NCBI GenBank assembly: GCA_016717205.1
Contig: JADKGC010000008.1
Location: 62,001-126,000 of the forward strand
Length of the DNA stretch: 64,000 nucleotides
Reading direction: 5' to 3'
From: Candidatus Flexifilum breve
GTDB taxonomy: Bacteria > Chloroflexota > Anaerolineae > Aggregatilineales > Phototrophicaceae
The position numbers and the translations under genes are program-made. Of the stretch, positions 9,394 to 17,492 are shown one piece after another; positions within the stretch are counted from its first letter, which is position 1; each line of letters starts with the position of its first letter. The notes beneath the pieces are model-generated. The model was not told where the DNA came from. It saw only the letters and a list, made by a program, of their open reading frames with translations, and did no database searches.

Positions 9394-10055
9394 GCAAACC
9401 CATCATTATCCCCGACTGGGCGTACAAGGGACACAAACGTGCCGGACGCGGCACGGGGCGGCAGGGATTGAAAGCCACGCTCAAATATTTGCAGTATCGG
9501 GATAAGAAGAACAACCATTTGGCTCAAAACCACGCCTACGAGCGCTGGCAAGATCGCGGCATGGGCGTGTCTTACGGCGAAATCTTCAAGAACTGCGATG
9601 CGCTGCAAAGCAAGCATGTCCTTGCGTGGACATGGGTGATCTCCCCTGCACCTGACCTAATGGAACTCGTTCCGCAAGACCAGCGCCGCGAACTGCTCTA
9701 TGAACTGACCGAGCGCGTCGTTGAGGACTATTACACCGAGCGAGGGTTTGACGTACCGGAGTACAGCTTTCTCATGCACAGCGCCAAAACGAAAGGCAAA
9801 GACGGTGAGCCGCCGCAGGAGCATTTGCACACGCATGTGATGTTGCCCGGCACAGCACCCTCAACGGCTGATCGCATCCCCGTCTACAACAACACGACAA
9901 AAGGGCATGACCGCCTATTCCGCGACATCGCTGCGCAGCACTTTGCCGACATGCTTGACGAGCGTGGTATCGATTGGCGACCGCTGCGCGAAGAACCTGA
10001 AGCAGAGGTGCAGCGCGACGACGTGATTGATTTAGACGACTTTTTCTCCCTTTAG
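9390..10055 (+). CDS. Compact relaxase with HxHxH motif
   Basis: The 221-residue protein contains EHLHTHVMLPGT at about residues 149-160. This is the three-histidine metal site of HUH-type relaxases, flanked by a Mob-like fold (TWVISPAPDLMEL, LTERVVEDYYTERGFD). The pattern LKYLQYRD near residue 32 could hold the nucleophilic tyrosine, but this is uncertain. It is shorter than most relaxases, which usually exceed 300 residues, and has no helicase or primase extension. It shares ATGA with the RHH gene. It probably nicks and covalently carries the element's transfer strand through the VirD4 coupling protein encoded nearby. Confidence 0.7.
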   Translation: MSKPIIIPDWAYKGHKRAGRGTGRQGLKATLKYLQYRDKKNNHLAQNHAYERWQDRGMGVSYGEIFKNCDALQSKHVLAWTWVISPAPDLMELVPQDQRRELLYELTERVVEDYYTERGFDVPEYSFLMHSAKTKGKDGEPPQEHLHTHVMLPGTAPSTADRIPVYNNTTKGHDRLFRDIAAQHFADMLDERGIDWRPLREEPEAEVQRDDVIDLDDFFSL

Positions 10056-10063
10056 GAGGTGCA

Positions 10064-10243
10064 ATGCAGAACTATCACTGGCTTGGACTATTCGCGCTTC
10101 TCACGCTCGTGCTGGCAGGAGCAGCTATCGGACGCATCTTTAAGTTACCCAACGGCGAAGGTATCTATCTCACCCTACTCATCACCGCGCTGATCGGTTG
10201 GTGGATTGGGCGGCGTAACAGCGGCAAGAAGGAGCGCTCATGA
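10064..10243 (+). CDS. Small two-helix membrane protein in the mob operon
   Basis: A 59-residue reading frame starts at an ATG with the strong site AGGAGGT 4 bases upstream and ends by overlapping the next start (ATGA at 10240-10243). It has two hydrophobic stretches, about residues 6-22 (LGLFALLTLVLAGAAIG) and 36-50 (YLTLLITALIGWWIG), and a basic tail RRNSGKKERS. It is just below 60 codons and so easy to miss. The coupling to the VirD4 gene suggests a small partner of the coupling protein in the membrane. I do not recognise a family. Confidence 0.75.
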   Translation: MQNYHWLGLFALLTLVLAGAAIGRIFKLPNGEGIYLTLLITALIGWWIGRRNSGKKERS

Positions 10244-12255
10244 TATTTTGGTTGTTTACTGAAGGGCGCGACGCGCTCACCGGACTGTTCTTCCCGCTGT
10301 TGTGCTGTACGCCAATGGTAATGCTGATTACTGCGAGTTCGCTTGGAGCCAGCATACGGCGGTCAAACGCTGAAGGCGCGAATGTCTCATGGGTGCAGCG
10401 CGTTCTACTCGCCGTCACCTATGCCGTTGTGCTGGTGACGGTAGCGACAGCCTATTTGATGCTGCTCGGCGATCAGGCGGTCAAACGCGGACGCTCAAAT
10501 GCCAGCGACCTGATCGAGACGTTCGTGGGCGCGCCGACCAGCATCAACACGATGCGTCTGTTCCTATTCGGCATGTTTCTGGTGTTCATCCTCATAATGA
10601 CCGTCATCGGACTGCACAGCCTGCTGCGGAATGGCGGATGGCTGCGAGAGAAAATCGACCGTTTGCGCGCGCCGATGATCAAACGCGGGGCGTTGGGATC
10701 GTCGCACTTCTGCACCCTGCGCGAGTACCGCCGCTTTCGCCGTCCTGATCCCGAAGGCTTGATCCTACTCGGTGCATTTTGGGGCGAGAGCAAGCGGCGT
10801 CTCGATGTGGGCATCGGGCAGTTCTGCCTCGGTGGAGAAGACGTAGCGCGCGGAATTCTGACCCTTGGCGGTCCCGGTTCGGGCAAGACGCAGGGCATTA
10901 TCCTGCCGGCGATTGCCGACCGGATGCTATCCGGGCATTCGCTCGTCGTCGCTGATCCGCAGGGCGAAATCACCGCCCATATCCTTAAGTATGCCGCCGT
11001 CACGCGCCACCTAGTCGTGGTGCATGATCCCACCAGCGCCGCAGGACCACGCTACAACCTCGCGCAGGGCATCGACAATGTGTCGGATGCGCGGGCGATT
11101 GCTGACGTGCTGGTGCCATCGGCGCAGGGCGATAATCGCTTCTGGACGGACAGTGCGGCAGCGCTGCTCGCCGCCTGCCTGATCCGCTTCGACAACCTCG
11201 GCGCAATCTACAATGCGATGAACGACGTGAAAGCGCTGGCGAAGGCGCTCAAGTCCAAGAAAGACGACGCGGCGCTGCTGGCGAACAGCTTCATCGCGTC
11301 GGTGGGGTCGGACGGCAAGGTTGCGTCGAACGTCATCGCGACGCTAGCGACCGCGCTCACCGGTTGGGCATCCATCGACGTGCGTGCCAACACCTCCGCA
11401 TCCGATTTCGATGCTGAACTGGTGGTTGAGCAGCCCACAGTCGTCGTGCTAACCTGTCCGGGGCGCATGCGTGCTGTTTACGCTTCCTACCTCGGCGCGA
11501 CGCTGCGCAAGCTCATGCTCGACCTCGATACGATTGGTGAGCGCAATAAGGGTCCGCTGCCCGTCCCGGTCGGCGTGATCCTCGATGAGTTCCCGACGTT
11601 GGGCAAGCTCGACAGCCTCGTCGCCGATGTGAACCTCGTCCGCAAACGCCGCATCTCGATCCTGATCGGCGCGCAGACGAAGGGGCAGTTCGAGATGCTT
11701 TATGGACGTGAAGGCACACAGTCGCTGTTCACCGGGTTGGCGACGCAGGTGATCTACGGCGGTTGTGACGCGGACACGGCGGAGTTCTACAGCAAGGCGA
11801 GCGGCACGGCAACGACGGATGCCAATCAGGATGATCCGAACAGCCACCTGCGCCAGCGACCACTGTTGACTGTCGATGAAGTCATCACGCCTCAGGTGGG
11901 CAACTGCACGATTTTCGCCCGTTATGTCGAAACGGGCTTCGCCACGCAGGTGATCTTGAATGCCCGGCTGACACGCTTCTATGAGCGCGCTGACTGGAAA
12001 CGGCGCTTGACCGGAGCGAAGGGGAGTGAACCGCTGCTGTTGGAACGCGGCATCGACTTCGATGAGTTTGAACTAGACACGGCAGAGCCGCCCACTGCTG
12101 AGCCCATTGCAGGCAGCCCATCATCCATCGCCATCGCCTTTGAGAACGCCATGCAAGCAAAGGTCACCAAAGCCACGAACGGTAAGGTCAAAACCGTACC
12201 GTTGAGTCAGCTTCGCGGGCAGTACCAACGGCATCGTCAGGAGCGAACGCGATGA
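10240..12255 (+). CDS. virD4: Type IV coupling protein (VirD4/TraG family)
   Basis: The 671-residue protein has N-terminal membrane helices (about residues 14-34, 48-72 and 105-127), a Walker A GGPGSGKT at 210-217 and a Walker B VILDEFPTLG with Asp449 and Glu450. This is the layout of VirD4/TraG ATPases, which bring the relaxase-DNA complex to the secretion channel. The C-terminal about 70 residues are acidic and low in conserved motifs, and may bind substrate. It overlaps the gene before and after it by 4 bases each, so the operon is tightly coupled. Length and motifs are normal for the family. Confidence 0.95.
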   Translation: MIFWLFTEGRDALTGLFFPLLCCTPMVMLITASSLGASIRRSNAEGANVSWVQRVLLAVTYAVVLVTVATAYLMLLGDQAVKRGRSNASDLIETFVGAPTSINTMRLFLFGMFLVFILIMTVIGLHSLLRNGGWLREKIDRLRAPMIKRGALGSSHFCTLREYRRFRRPDPEGLILLGAFWGESKRRLDVGIGQFCLGGEDVARGILTLGGPGSGKTQGIILPAIADRMLSGHSLVVADPQGEITAHILKYAAVTRHLVVVHDPTSAAGPRYNLAQGIDNVSDARAIADVLVPSAQGDNRFWTDSAAALLAACLIRFDNLGAIYNAMNDVKALAKALKSKKDDAALLANSFIASVGSDGKVASNVIATLATALTGWASIDVRANTSASDFDAELVVEQPTVVVLTCPGRMRAVYASYLGATLRKLMLDLDTIGERNKGPLPVPVGVILDEFPTLGKLDSLVADVNLVRKRRISILIGAQTKGQFEMLYGREGTQSLFTGLATQVIYGGCDADTAEFYSKASGTATTDANQDDPNSHLRQRPLLTVDEVITPQVGNCTIFARYVETGFATQVILNARLTRFYERADWKRRLTGAKGSEPLLLERGIDFDEFELDTAEPPTAEPIAGSPSSIAIAFENAMQAKVTKATNGKVKTVPLSQLRGQYQRHRQERTR

Positions 12256-12521
12256 GTCTGAACAAGAAAACGATGGTGCGCGAGATCGGTCGCCGCACGC
12301 GCCTGAGCAACCGCGACGTGGAGCGCGTGATTGAGACGTTGGTGGACGTGTGGACTGAGGAACTGGTCAGCGGCGGGCGCATCGAGATTGAGCATTTCAT
12401 GGTGCTGGAGATGCAGGTTGTCGAACGCTACCGTAACAATCCATTCCTGCGAACGAAGTTTCGCCAGGTCAAACTGCGAGCAAGTAAAGCCTTACGCGAA
12501 AAGCTAAATGAACAACCCTAG
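12252..12521 (+). CDS. HU/IHF-family DNA-bending protein
   Basis: The 89-residue sequence follows the HU pattern at its N terminus: NKKTMVREIGRRTRLSNRDV, then VIETLVDVWTEELVSGGRIE. The canonical GFGTF segment is replaced by IEHFMVLEM and the arm by ERYRNNPFLRTKFRQVKLRAS. It is coupled by ATGA to virD4. HU-like proteins bend DNA and help build relaxosomes and recombination complexes, so a role at oriT or att is likely. A decayed relative lies at 13180-13326. The gene ends convergently with the next one, sharing 4 bases. Confidence 0.8.
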   Translation: MSLNKKTMVREIGRRTRLSNRDVERVIETLVDVWTEELVSGGRIEIEHFMVLEMQVVERYRNNPFLRTKFRQVKLRASKALREKLNEQP

Positions 12522-13108
12522 TCGTCGCTCAGCCGGATCCAATACACGCCGCGCTGATCCGGTTTGGAACGCAGTTGGAAGCGATCCGGGTAATCCGCGA
12601 TGAACTTGAGCAGGCTTTTGTACTTCTTCCCCGGCGCACCTAACCGCTTCGGTTTGAGATGATAGAACCGTTCATAGAGATGCTGCGAAACCCGGCTGAA
12701 GTTGACCCAAGGTTCAGTCTGCGCCTGAATGAAATCGTGTGCCGCTTGCAACACGTCATCGGTGCTGTATTCACGTATCGCTTGGGCGGCAATCTCACGC
12801 CTGCGCTGAGTCGCACGGGATTTGCTGCGCTTGTTCTTAGGCTTGTATTCGTGCGGTTGCTCAAGGAGTTCATAGGCAGCGCCATACTCACGAATAACGA
12901 GATCTCGTAAGGCTTCAAGTTGCGCGTCAGGTACTCCGAATGCCTCTGCGGAATAATCCCAATCGCGCATCCGGATTAGGTCGCGTTCCAGCTTCGCGTA
13001 GCAGTCGTCGCATAAACCAAGTTCATTTACGGGGAGCGGAAGGTCACAAGCGCGACAAAATGCAAGTGAGTTCAGGGTCTCGTCATCTTGTTCGGGGAAG
13101 TGTTTCAT
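12518..13108 (-). CDS. Zinc-ribbon protein with a C-terminal winged-helix-like segment
   Basis: The 196-residue protein has an N-terminal CRAC..CDDC metal site (residues about 19-36). A central basic stretch follows (KPKNKRSKSRATQRRREI), then a C-terminal region from about residue 130 (FSRVSQHLYERFYHL, then SLLKFIADYPDRFQLR, ending GVYWIRL). That end resembles small winged-helix/OST-HTH domains. I do not recognise a named family. It is transcribed toward the HU gene and shares its last 4 bases. It probably binds nucleic acid; regulation of ICE functions is only a guess. Confidence 0.55.
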   Translation of the reverse strand: MKHFPEQDDETLNSLAFCRACDLPLPVNELGLCDDCYAKLERDLIRMRDWDYSAEAFGVPDAQLEALRDLVIREYGAAYELLEQPHEYKPKNKRSKSRATQRRREIAAQAIREYSTDDVLQAAHDFIQAQTEPWVNFSRVSQHLYERFYHLKPKRLGAPGKKYKSLLKFIADYPDRFQLRSKPDQRGVYWIRLSDD

Positions 13109-13179
13109 GAGGCGCTATTTCGAAATATTCAGATAGTTGATTTTACCATGTTTAGGGATTGCGAGAGAAACATAAGGGG

Positions 13180-13326
13180 CTAGTCGAAAAACTAGTCAGC
13201 GCCCGACGCATTGAAATTCTGCATTTCATCGTCATTGATGTGCAGACGACTGAACACGTTGCAAATCGTCTGCTGCCCAAGAACCGCTTCCGTCAGATCA
13301 CAGTGCGCCAGCAAAGCACTGCGTAA
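13180..13326 (+). pseudogene. Decayed HU-family gene remnant
   Basis: In the frame starting at 13180 the translation gives LVEKLVSARRIEIL, then HFIVIDVQTTEHVANRLL and PKNRFRQITVRQQ before a stop. This lines up with residues about 34-80 of the HU-like protein at 12252-12521 (ELVSGGRIEI, HFMVLEMQVVERYRNN, TKFRQVKLRAS). There is no start codon and the N-terminal third is missing, so it is a diverged 3' fragment. It shows that an HU gene was once next in line here and that the region between was rearranged, probably when the cargo patch came in. Confidence 0.75.
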
Positions 13327-13481
13327 TCGGCTGAACAAGAAATAATAGATAGACGAATGAAGGCAAACGACTCAATCGGAAATACCCAGATTTGATAAGC
13401 ACAAATGATGCAAGTATCATTAAGGATGTGTAGCTGAATAGTTTTGTGGTATTTTCAAATGTCCGATTCAATGTAATTCAA

Positions 13482-13510
13482 TTGACACACAAGAACACTT
13501 GTGCTATATT
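13482..13510 (+). promoter_or_regulatory. Consensus-like promoter before the small zinc protein
   Basis: TTGACA at 13482-13487, a 17-base spacer and TATATT at 13505-13510 form a near-perfect sigma-70 type promoter. Transcription would begin near 13517, so an in-frame ATG at 13499 cannot be the start, and the ATG at 13550 is preferred. Confidence 0.7.
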
Positions 13511-13549
13511 CTATTTAGTGAAGCCATATCCAAAGTGGTGAGGATCTTC

Positions 13550-13771
13550 ATGAAAAGCAGAAGTCATTCCAATAAAAGAAGTTTAATGTCACCTCGCTGC
13601 CAATTCTGTGGACAGAGATACCACGCCAGCACAAATTCAACTCGTTATCGTTCATTTTGTAACGCGTGTAGCGACCAAAGACGCCAACTTGCTGCAAAGC
13701 AACTGGATGTATCACCTATTAACTCAGGTGACATAACTGGAGAATACTTTGTAGGAAAAAAATCAGCGTGA
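13550..13771 (+). CDS. Small zinc-ribbon protein, 73 residues
   Basis: The ATG at 13550 has GAGG 7 bases upstream and lies about 33 bases after the predicted transcription start of a strong promoter. The product has CQFCGQRYHAST and then CNACSDQRRQ, four cysteines in a zinc-ribbon arrangement, with a basic N terminus. It ends convergently with the kinase gene, overlapping it by 9 bases. The low GC content matches the kinase patch rather than the transfer genes. I do not recognise a family; a small DNA- or RNA-binding regulator is likely. Confidence 0.55.
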   Translation: MKSRSHSNKRSLMSPRCQFCGQRYHASTNSTRYRSFCNACSDQRRQLAAKQLDVSPINSGDITGEYFVGKKSA

Positions 13772-14812
13772 TGTCTTTCGTATCAGGTATTCGTGCAAAC
13801 TACTCTCAACTTCTCGCCGAGTTTGAAGACCAGTAGATCCCGCCAATTTCAATTCTCTTCCAGAGGCAACGGGAATACTATGTGCTTCCCATTCATGTTT
13901 GTTTACAGAGTGGCGTATCCATTGAACACGAAGTATTCGAGACTTTGAGGTGTTTCGTTCCCAAATAACACTGTTCGGACTATACTGAACGCGCCAATCT
14001 GGAAGTACCGGGAGCTTTTTTAATCCATTAAGTAAGTCGCCAGCGTCTTGAAATCTTAAATCTGTGTTGTCATGTAGTGCTTTTCTTACGAACCGCCTCC
14101 AAGAATCCGGTACATGGGGTAACCAAGGTAGTTTTTGGGCAAAACCCCCTGACGGAACTAACTCCCGAGGTGCAGGAAGTTCCTCGAAAAAAGTTTTTCC
14201 GTGAAGCAACCGATAAGCTGTCATGCCAAAGGCCCAAACGTCAGTTTTTGTGCTTGCCAAACCAGTGTGATAAATCTCAGGCGCTAGATGATCAACATAA
14301 CCGAATCCCTTAGCATATCCGTATATCAATCTGTTGGTTACTAATCCAAAATCTCCTACCTTGGCTTGAAGATTATTCCCAATCATAATGTTCGACGGTT
14401 TAATATCTCGATGCAGCATGCCACGAAAATGAACAGCCTGAATGCCAAACGCAGCATCAGTCAACACATCTCGCAGTTCTCTAAGTCCCATAGGACCCTG
14501 TTGGTACAAATCATTTAGGCATCCATTTGCACAATACTCCATCACCAAATAGACTGCATCCTTGTCTTCTGCCTCGAGAATCTGATAGACTCGAACAATG
14601 TTTTCATGCTCAGCTTCCTTAAGCCGCTGCCCTTCATTCAAAAGCTCAAGTTTTCTTTGTTGCCATTCAAAGTCACTTTCATCATCTCGCTTCACAAAGA
14701 CTTTAACTGCAACTTGCCCATGAATTTGGTCTAGTGCCTCATAAACAACCCCATAATGACCGCGCCCAATCTCACGTTGAAACTGCAGTTTAGCACGCAG
14801 ATTACTTGTCAT
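13763..14812 (-). CDS. Soluble Hanks-type Ser/Thr protein kinase
   Basis: The 349-residue protein has a full kinase domain: glycine loop GRGHYGVVYEA (about residue 16), VAVKVF lysine, catalytic loop HRDIKPSNIMIGN, and DFGLV in place of the usual DFG start of the activation segment. A DVWAFGMTAYRLL helix F follows. No membrane helix or PASTA repeat follows, unlike housekeeping PknB kinases, so it acts in the cytoplasm. The C-terminal about 80 residues are of unknown type. Its start overlaps the end of the upstream gene by 11 bases. AT-rich composition and place inside the ICE point to cargo, perhaps defence; kinases are known in several phage-defence systems. Confidence 0.85.
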   Translation of the reverse strand: MTSNLRAKLQFQREIGRGHYGVVYEALDQIHGQVAVKVFVKRDDESDFEWQQRKLELLNEGQRLKEAEHENIVRVYQILEAEDKDAVYLVMEYCANGCLNDLYQQGPMGLRELRDVLTDAAFGIQAVHFRGMLHRDIKPSNIMIGNNLQAKVGDFGLVTNRLIYGYAKGFGYVDHLAPEIYHTGLASTKTDVWAFGMTAYRLLHGKTFFEELPAPRELVPSGGFAQKLPWLPHVPDSWRRFVRKALHDNTDLRFQDAGDLLNGLKKLPVLPDWRVQYSPNSVIWERNTSKSRILRVQWIRHSVNKHEWEAHSIPVASGRELKLAGSTGLQTRREVESSLHEYLIRKTSR

Positions 14813-15281
14813 GTTTTTTCACCCCCAAGACAAGGAGTGCGGCCTCTCGGCTACCTTTTTTCAATTTGGCTGAGTCAAAACGTTCTTCCCAAAAATTATC
14901 GTCATCAACATAAGCGTCAACATTGCGTTTGCCCACATTTTTGCTCAGTCTCGACTTAGTCCATATTTCAACTTGTGCTGACGTATTCGCAACTGCGGCA
15001 ATTACTGCTCCCCGCAATTCTGCTGAATGAAGATGAGGTAGTCCACCAGTCCCTTTTGCGCCCGCGCTACTGCCTTTTATTACAACACGCTGCACGCCAC
15101 TCTCATTTACATAATCTAGGACAGTCTTGTACATTACTCCAAACGCACGAGGTTTCTCACCTTGCTGAAGTTTCCAAGTTGTTTCATTCAAAAGAATAAC
15201 TGTATCATCGTCCTGAAACTCGAGTTGAACGACGACGGCTTTATCCCCTGAGACAACAATACCAATCCACTTTTCAGCCAT
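14802..15281 (-). CDS. RNase H/RuvC-like fold protein coupled to the kinase
   Basis: The 159-residue protein opens with KWIGIVVSGDKAVVVQLEF, a hairpin typical of the RNase H-like/RuvC fold. An alternating helix and strand follow (KTVLDYVNESGVQRVVIKGS, then AELRGAVIAAVANTSAQVEI). The usual first catalytic Asp may be replaced (VVSGDK), so activity is uncertain. A family such as DUF3010 is possible but I cannot confirm it. It overlaps the kinase gene by 11 bases, so the two are translated together. A two-gene kinase plus RNase-H-fold module is the likely unit; this partner may be the kinase target or effector. Confidence 0.55.
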   Translation of the reverse strand: MAEKWIGIVVSGDKAVVVQLEFQDDDTVILLNETTWKLQQGEKPRAFGVMYKTVLDYVNESGVQRVVIKGSSAGAKGTGGLPHLHSAELRGAVIAAVANTSAQVEIWTKSRLSKNVGKRNVDAYVDDDNFWEERFDSAKLKKGSREAALLVLGVKKHDK

Positions 15282-15372
15282 GGTGCATCCATTGAAATAT
15301 CGTATACGCCTCCAAATTTTACAGCAAAATTGCAGGGACTAATAGCCATAGAGAGGAATGACCGCATATAAT

Positions 15373-15410
15373 AAAAGAAAGCGCCCAACCAAAGATTGAG
15401 CGCTTCTCAA
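15373..15410 (-). terminator. Rho-independent terminator of the leftward transfer operon
   Basis: On the minus strand AAGCGCTCAA pairs with TTGGGCGCTT around a short loop and is followed by a T-rich run. It lies just after the stop codon of the gene at 15416-17275 and closes the operon. Confidence 0.8.
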
Positions 15411-15415
15411 GTTAA

Positions 15416-17275
15416 TTAACGGTCAAGGTCGCTTGGCGACAAATCCTGTGCCTCCAGCTCTGCATTCGGATTGTGCAGATGCCAGTCGTCCGCCTCGCGC
15501 ACAACCGTCCGATTACCGCTCATGTAATCGACGATCCCACGATAGTCCATGTCCTCCCACTCGCCCGACAGCCCTTCGAGCTTCGCCACCTCTGGTGCGA
15601 GTTCCGGTCCGTCGAGCAATCCCGGCACCAGATACGAGCGAAACTCCGTCTCGAACTTGCGCGCATCCTCGTCACTGGCGAAGTGCGCCATCTCCAGCGT
15701 GCGCGCCTCCGTCGGATAGACCGAATCATCCATCCCGTTCGCCTCGATGTACTCATCGAAGTCAGGCGGAAACTGCGTGAATTCGGTCACGAACAGTGCC
15801 GTCCCCAGTGGTTCACCTTGCGGTGTTTCAACCGGGCGATAGTGCATCTGCCAGTAGTGTGGGTCAGACTCCGGCTCAACGCGCTCGCGCTGCTGCGCGA
15901 CCAGTTCGTCCCAACTGCCCGGTTCCGGCGCGTCTACATCAGGCACGCGAACGCCGGGCATTTCCGCCGTCTCGTCGTTGGTGATATCGCGGATCGGTGC
16001 GCCGACCTGTGCGTCTTCCAATCCCGCTAGTTCCGCCTCATGCGCTGTTGTGAAGCGGTCGGTCGGTCCGTCCGTGAACAACCGCCCGTCGGCGCGATCC
16101 GCGATCAATTCCCCATTTGCCACCGCGATCCCCTCCGCTCGCCGCATAGCGGCTTCCAAGCCCTCGTCCTGATAGGTGCGGTGCAGGTTCTCACGATCCA
16201 TCGCCGCGACTTCACGCTCGATCTCGCGCTCCCACTCATACGACTCCAGCGAGTACGTCTTGAGCGTCTGCCCCTCGTGACCGACCCGCCCATTCGCTTC
16301 CAACCACCACTTGTCGGCGGTCAGTTCCAGCGTCCACGGATCGGCAGGCATGACCTCGAACGAGTAGTTGACCGTCGGATCGACCGGCTGGAGCAGGCGA
16401 TAGGCTGAGTCTCCGAAACGCTCCTCGAAGGCAGCGACCGCTGCATCGGGTTCAACAGGCGTAAGCCGCTGCGTGTCGTCCTCCAGCGACCGATCGCGTT
16501 CGGCGTTGGTCGTGAACAGATCAGGCGGACCGTCGGTGAAGAAGCGCGGATCGTCGCGCCCATCGTGCAGCGCGCCGCTCGACACCGCCATGCTTTCGGC
16601 AAGGTTCATCGCCGCTTCCAGTCCGCGTATTTCGCGCACCTCCGCTAGTTCCGCCTGATCGCGCGCCGCTTCTTCGCTCATGCTGTACTGGGCGATCGGC
16701 TGACGGGCTTCGTGATCCTGTGCGCCGTCGCGCCAGCGCTTGACCGCTTCCAACGCCGGATCGCCGTCGTCGCCCACGCCGACTTCAAAGGCATAATCCA
16801 CGCCCGTGTTGAGCGGTGGCAGCGCCTCTGGTTCGGGGAACGCCAGCCCATGCGACTGCGCCGTCTGGTAAGCAAGTTCCTGCGCGTTGTCGAGATCGCC
16901 ATCCATCAGCATGGTTTCGAGCGTCTGACGCGGAAATGCGTAATCGCCTCGACTGTCCAGCGGCATGACTGGGTGCGCATCATGCACCAACCGCCCATCG
17001 TCGGTCTGCGCCGCGCGGAAGTAGCGCAGTTCGTGCGCCAGATCGTCCCCGTCTGGTTCGTTGGCTACATCGACCGCTGCGAAGAAATGCACCATCCCGT
17101 CTGTATCCAAATGGTTTGGGACGTACTGCTCCTCCTGATCGAGCGGCACGAGCGTGTCGTAGAGCGTCACGGGCAGCGTCGGATCGCGGAGCGCGCGAGG
17201 CGGTTCCACGCCGGTGAAATCGTCGTACACATCCCAATCGGGATGCTCGTTCACGATCTTAGAGTCGGTCATCAA
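15416..17275 (-). CDS. Large acidic protein with internal repeats
   Basis: The 619-residue protein is strongly acidic and holds a duplicated unit of roughly 170 residues. One copy has VDYAFEVGVGDDGD and later GLEAAMNLAESMAVSSG with FFTDGPPDLFTT. The second has VNYSFEVMPADPW and later GLEAAMRRAEGIAVANG with LFTDGPTDRFTT. A shorter version of the GLEAAM..AE..A helix is in the next protein upstream (17489-18586). There is no signal peptide or membrane helix. It is the last gene of the leftward transfer operon and overlaps the RHH gene by 17 bases. I do not recognise a family. A cytoplasmic transfer protein or an acidic DNA mimic against restriction are both possible. Confidence 0.7.
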   Translation of the reverse strand: MMTDSKIVNEHPDWDVYDDFTGVEPPRALRDPTLPVTLYDTLVPLDQEEQYVPNHLDTDGMVHFFAAVDVANEPDGDDLAHELRYFRAAQTDDGRLVHDAHPVMPLDSRGDYAFPRQTLETMLMDGDLDNAQELAYQTAQSHGLAFPEPEALPPLNTGVDYAFEVGVGDDGDPALEAVKRWRDGAQDHEARQPIAQYSMSEEAARDQAELAEVREIRGLEAAMNLAESMAVSSGALHDGRDDPRFFTDGPPDLFTTNAERDRSLEDDTQRLTPVEPDAAVAAFEERFGDSAYRLLQPVDPTVNYSFEVMPADPWTLELTADKWWLEANGRVGHEGQTLKTYSLESYEWEREIEREVAAMDRENLHRTYQDEGLEAAMRRAEGIAVANGELIADRADGRLFTDGPTDRFTTAHEAELAGLEDAQVGAPIRDITNDETAEMPGVRVPDVDAPEPGSWDELVAQQRERVEPESDPHYWQMHYRPVETPQGEPLGTALFVTEFTQFPPDFDEYIEANGMDDSVYPTEARTLEMAHFASDEDARKFETEFRSYLVPGLLDGPELAPEVAKLEGLSGEWEDMDYRGIVDYMSGNRTVVREADDWHLHNPNAELEAQDLSPSDLDR

Positions 17276-17492
17276 CTCCCCTTTCGATCAAGCGCACCGG
17301 GATTTCTCGCCCGGCGCGCCCACGTTCGACCGTGGTGAAACGTCCATCGGCTGCCAACCCAACCGCCGCCCGGCGGATGAGCAGGCGCAGCGCGCCGGTG
17401 CGATCCAGCGCGAAGCGTGCCGCCACTTGTTCGAGACGGAGATGATCTTCGGGCGACAGCCGCAGGGAGAAACTCTTGGAAGCGTCGCTCAT
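17259..17492 (-). CDS. Small ribbon-helix-helix-like protein
   Basis: The 77-residue product starts with SKSFSLRLSPEDHLRLEQVA, a beta strand plus helix typical of CopG/RHH proteins, and continues RTGALRLLIRRAAVGLAA. It shares ATGA with the acidic gene upstream (17489-17492) and overlaps the gene downstream. It probably binds DNA as a dimer and may regulate the operon or act at oriT. The tail (VRLIERGVDDRL) has no clear motif. Confidence 0.65.
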   Translation of the reverse strand: MSDASKSFSLRLSPEDHLRLEQVAARFALDRTGALRLLIRRAAVGLAADGRFTTVERGRAGREIPVRLIERGVDDRL

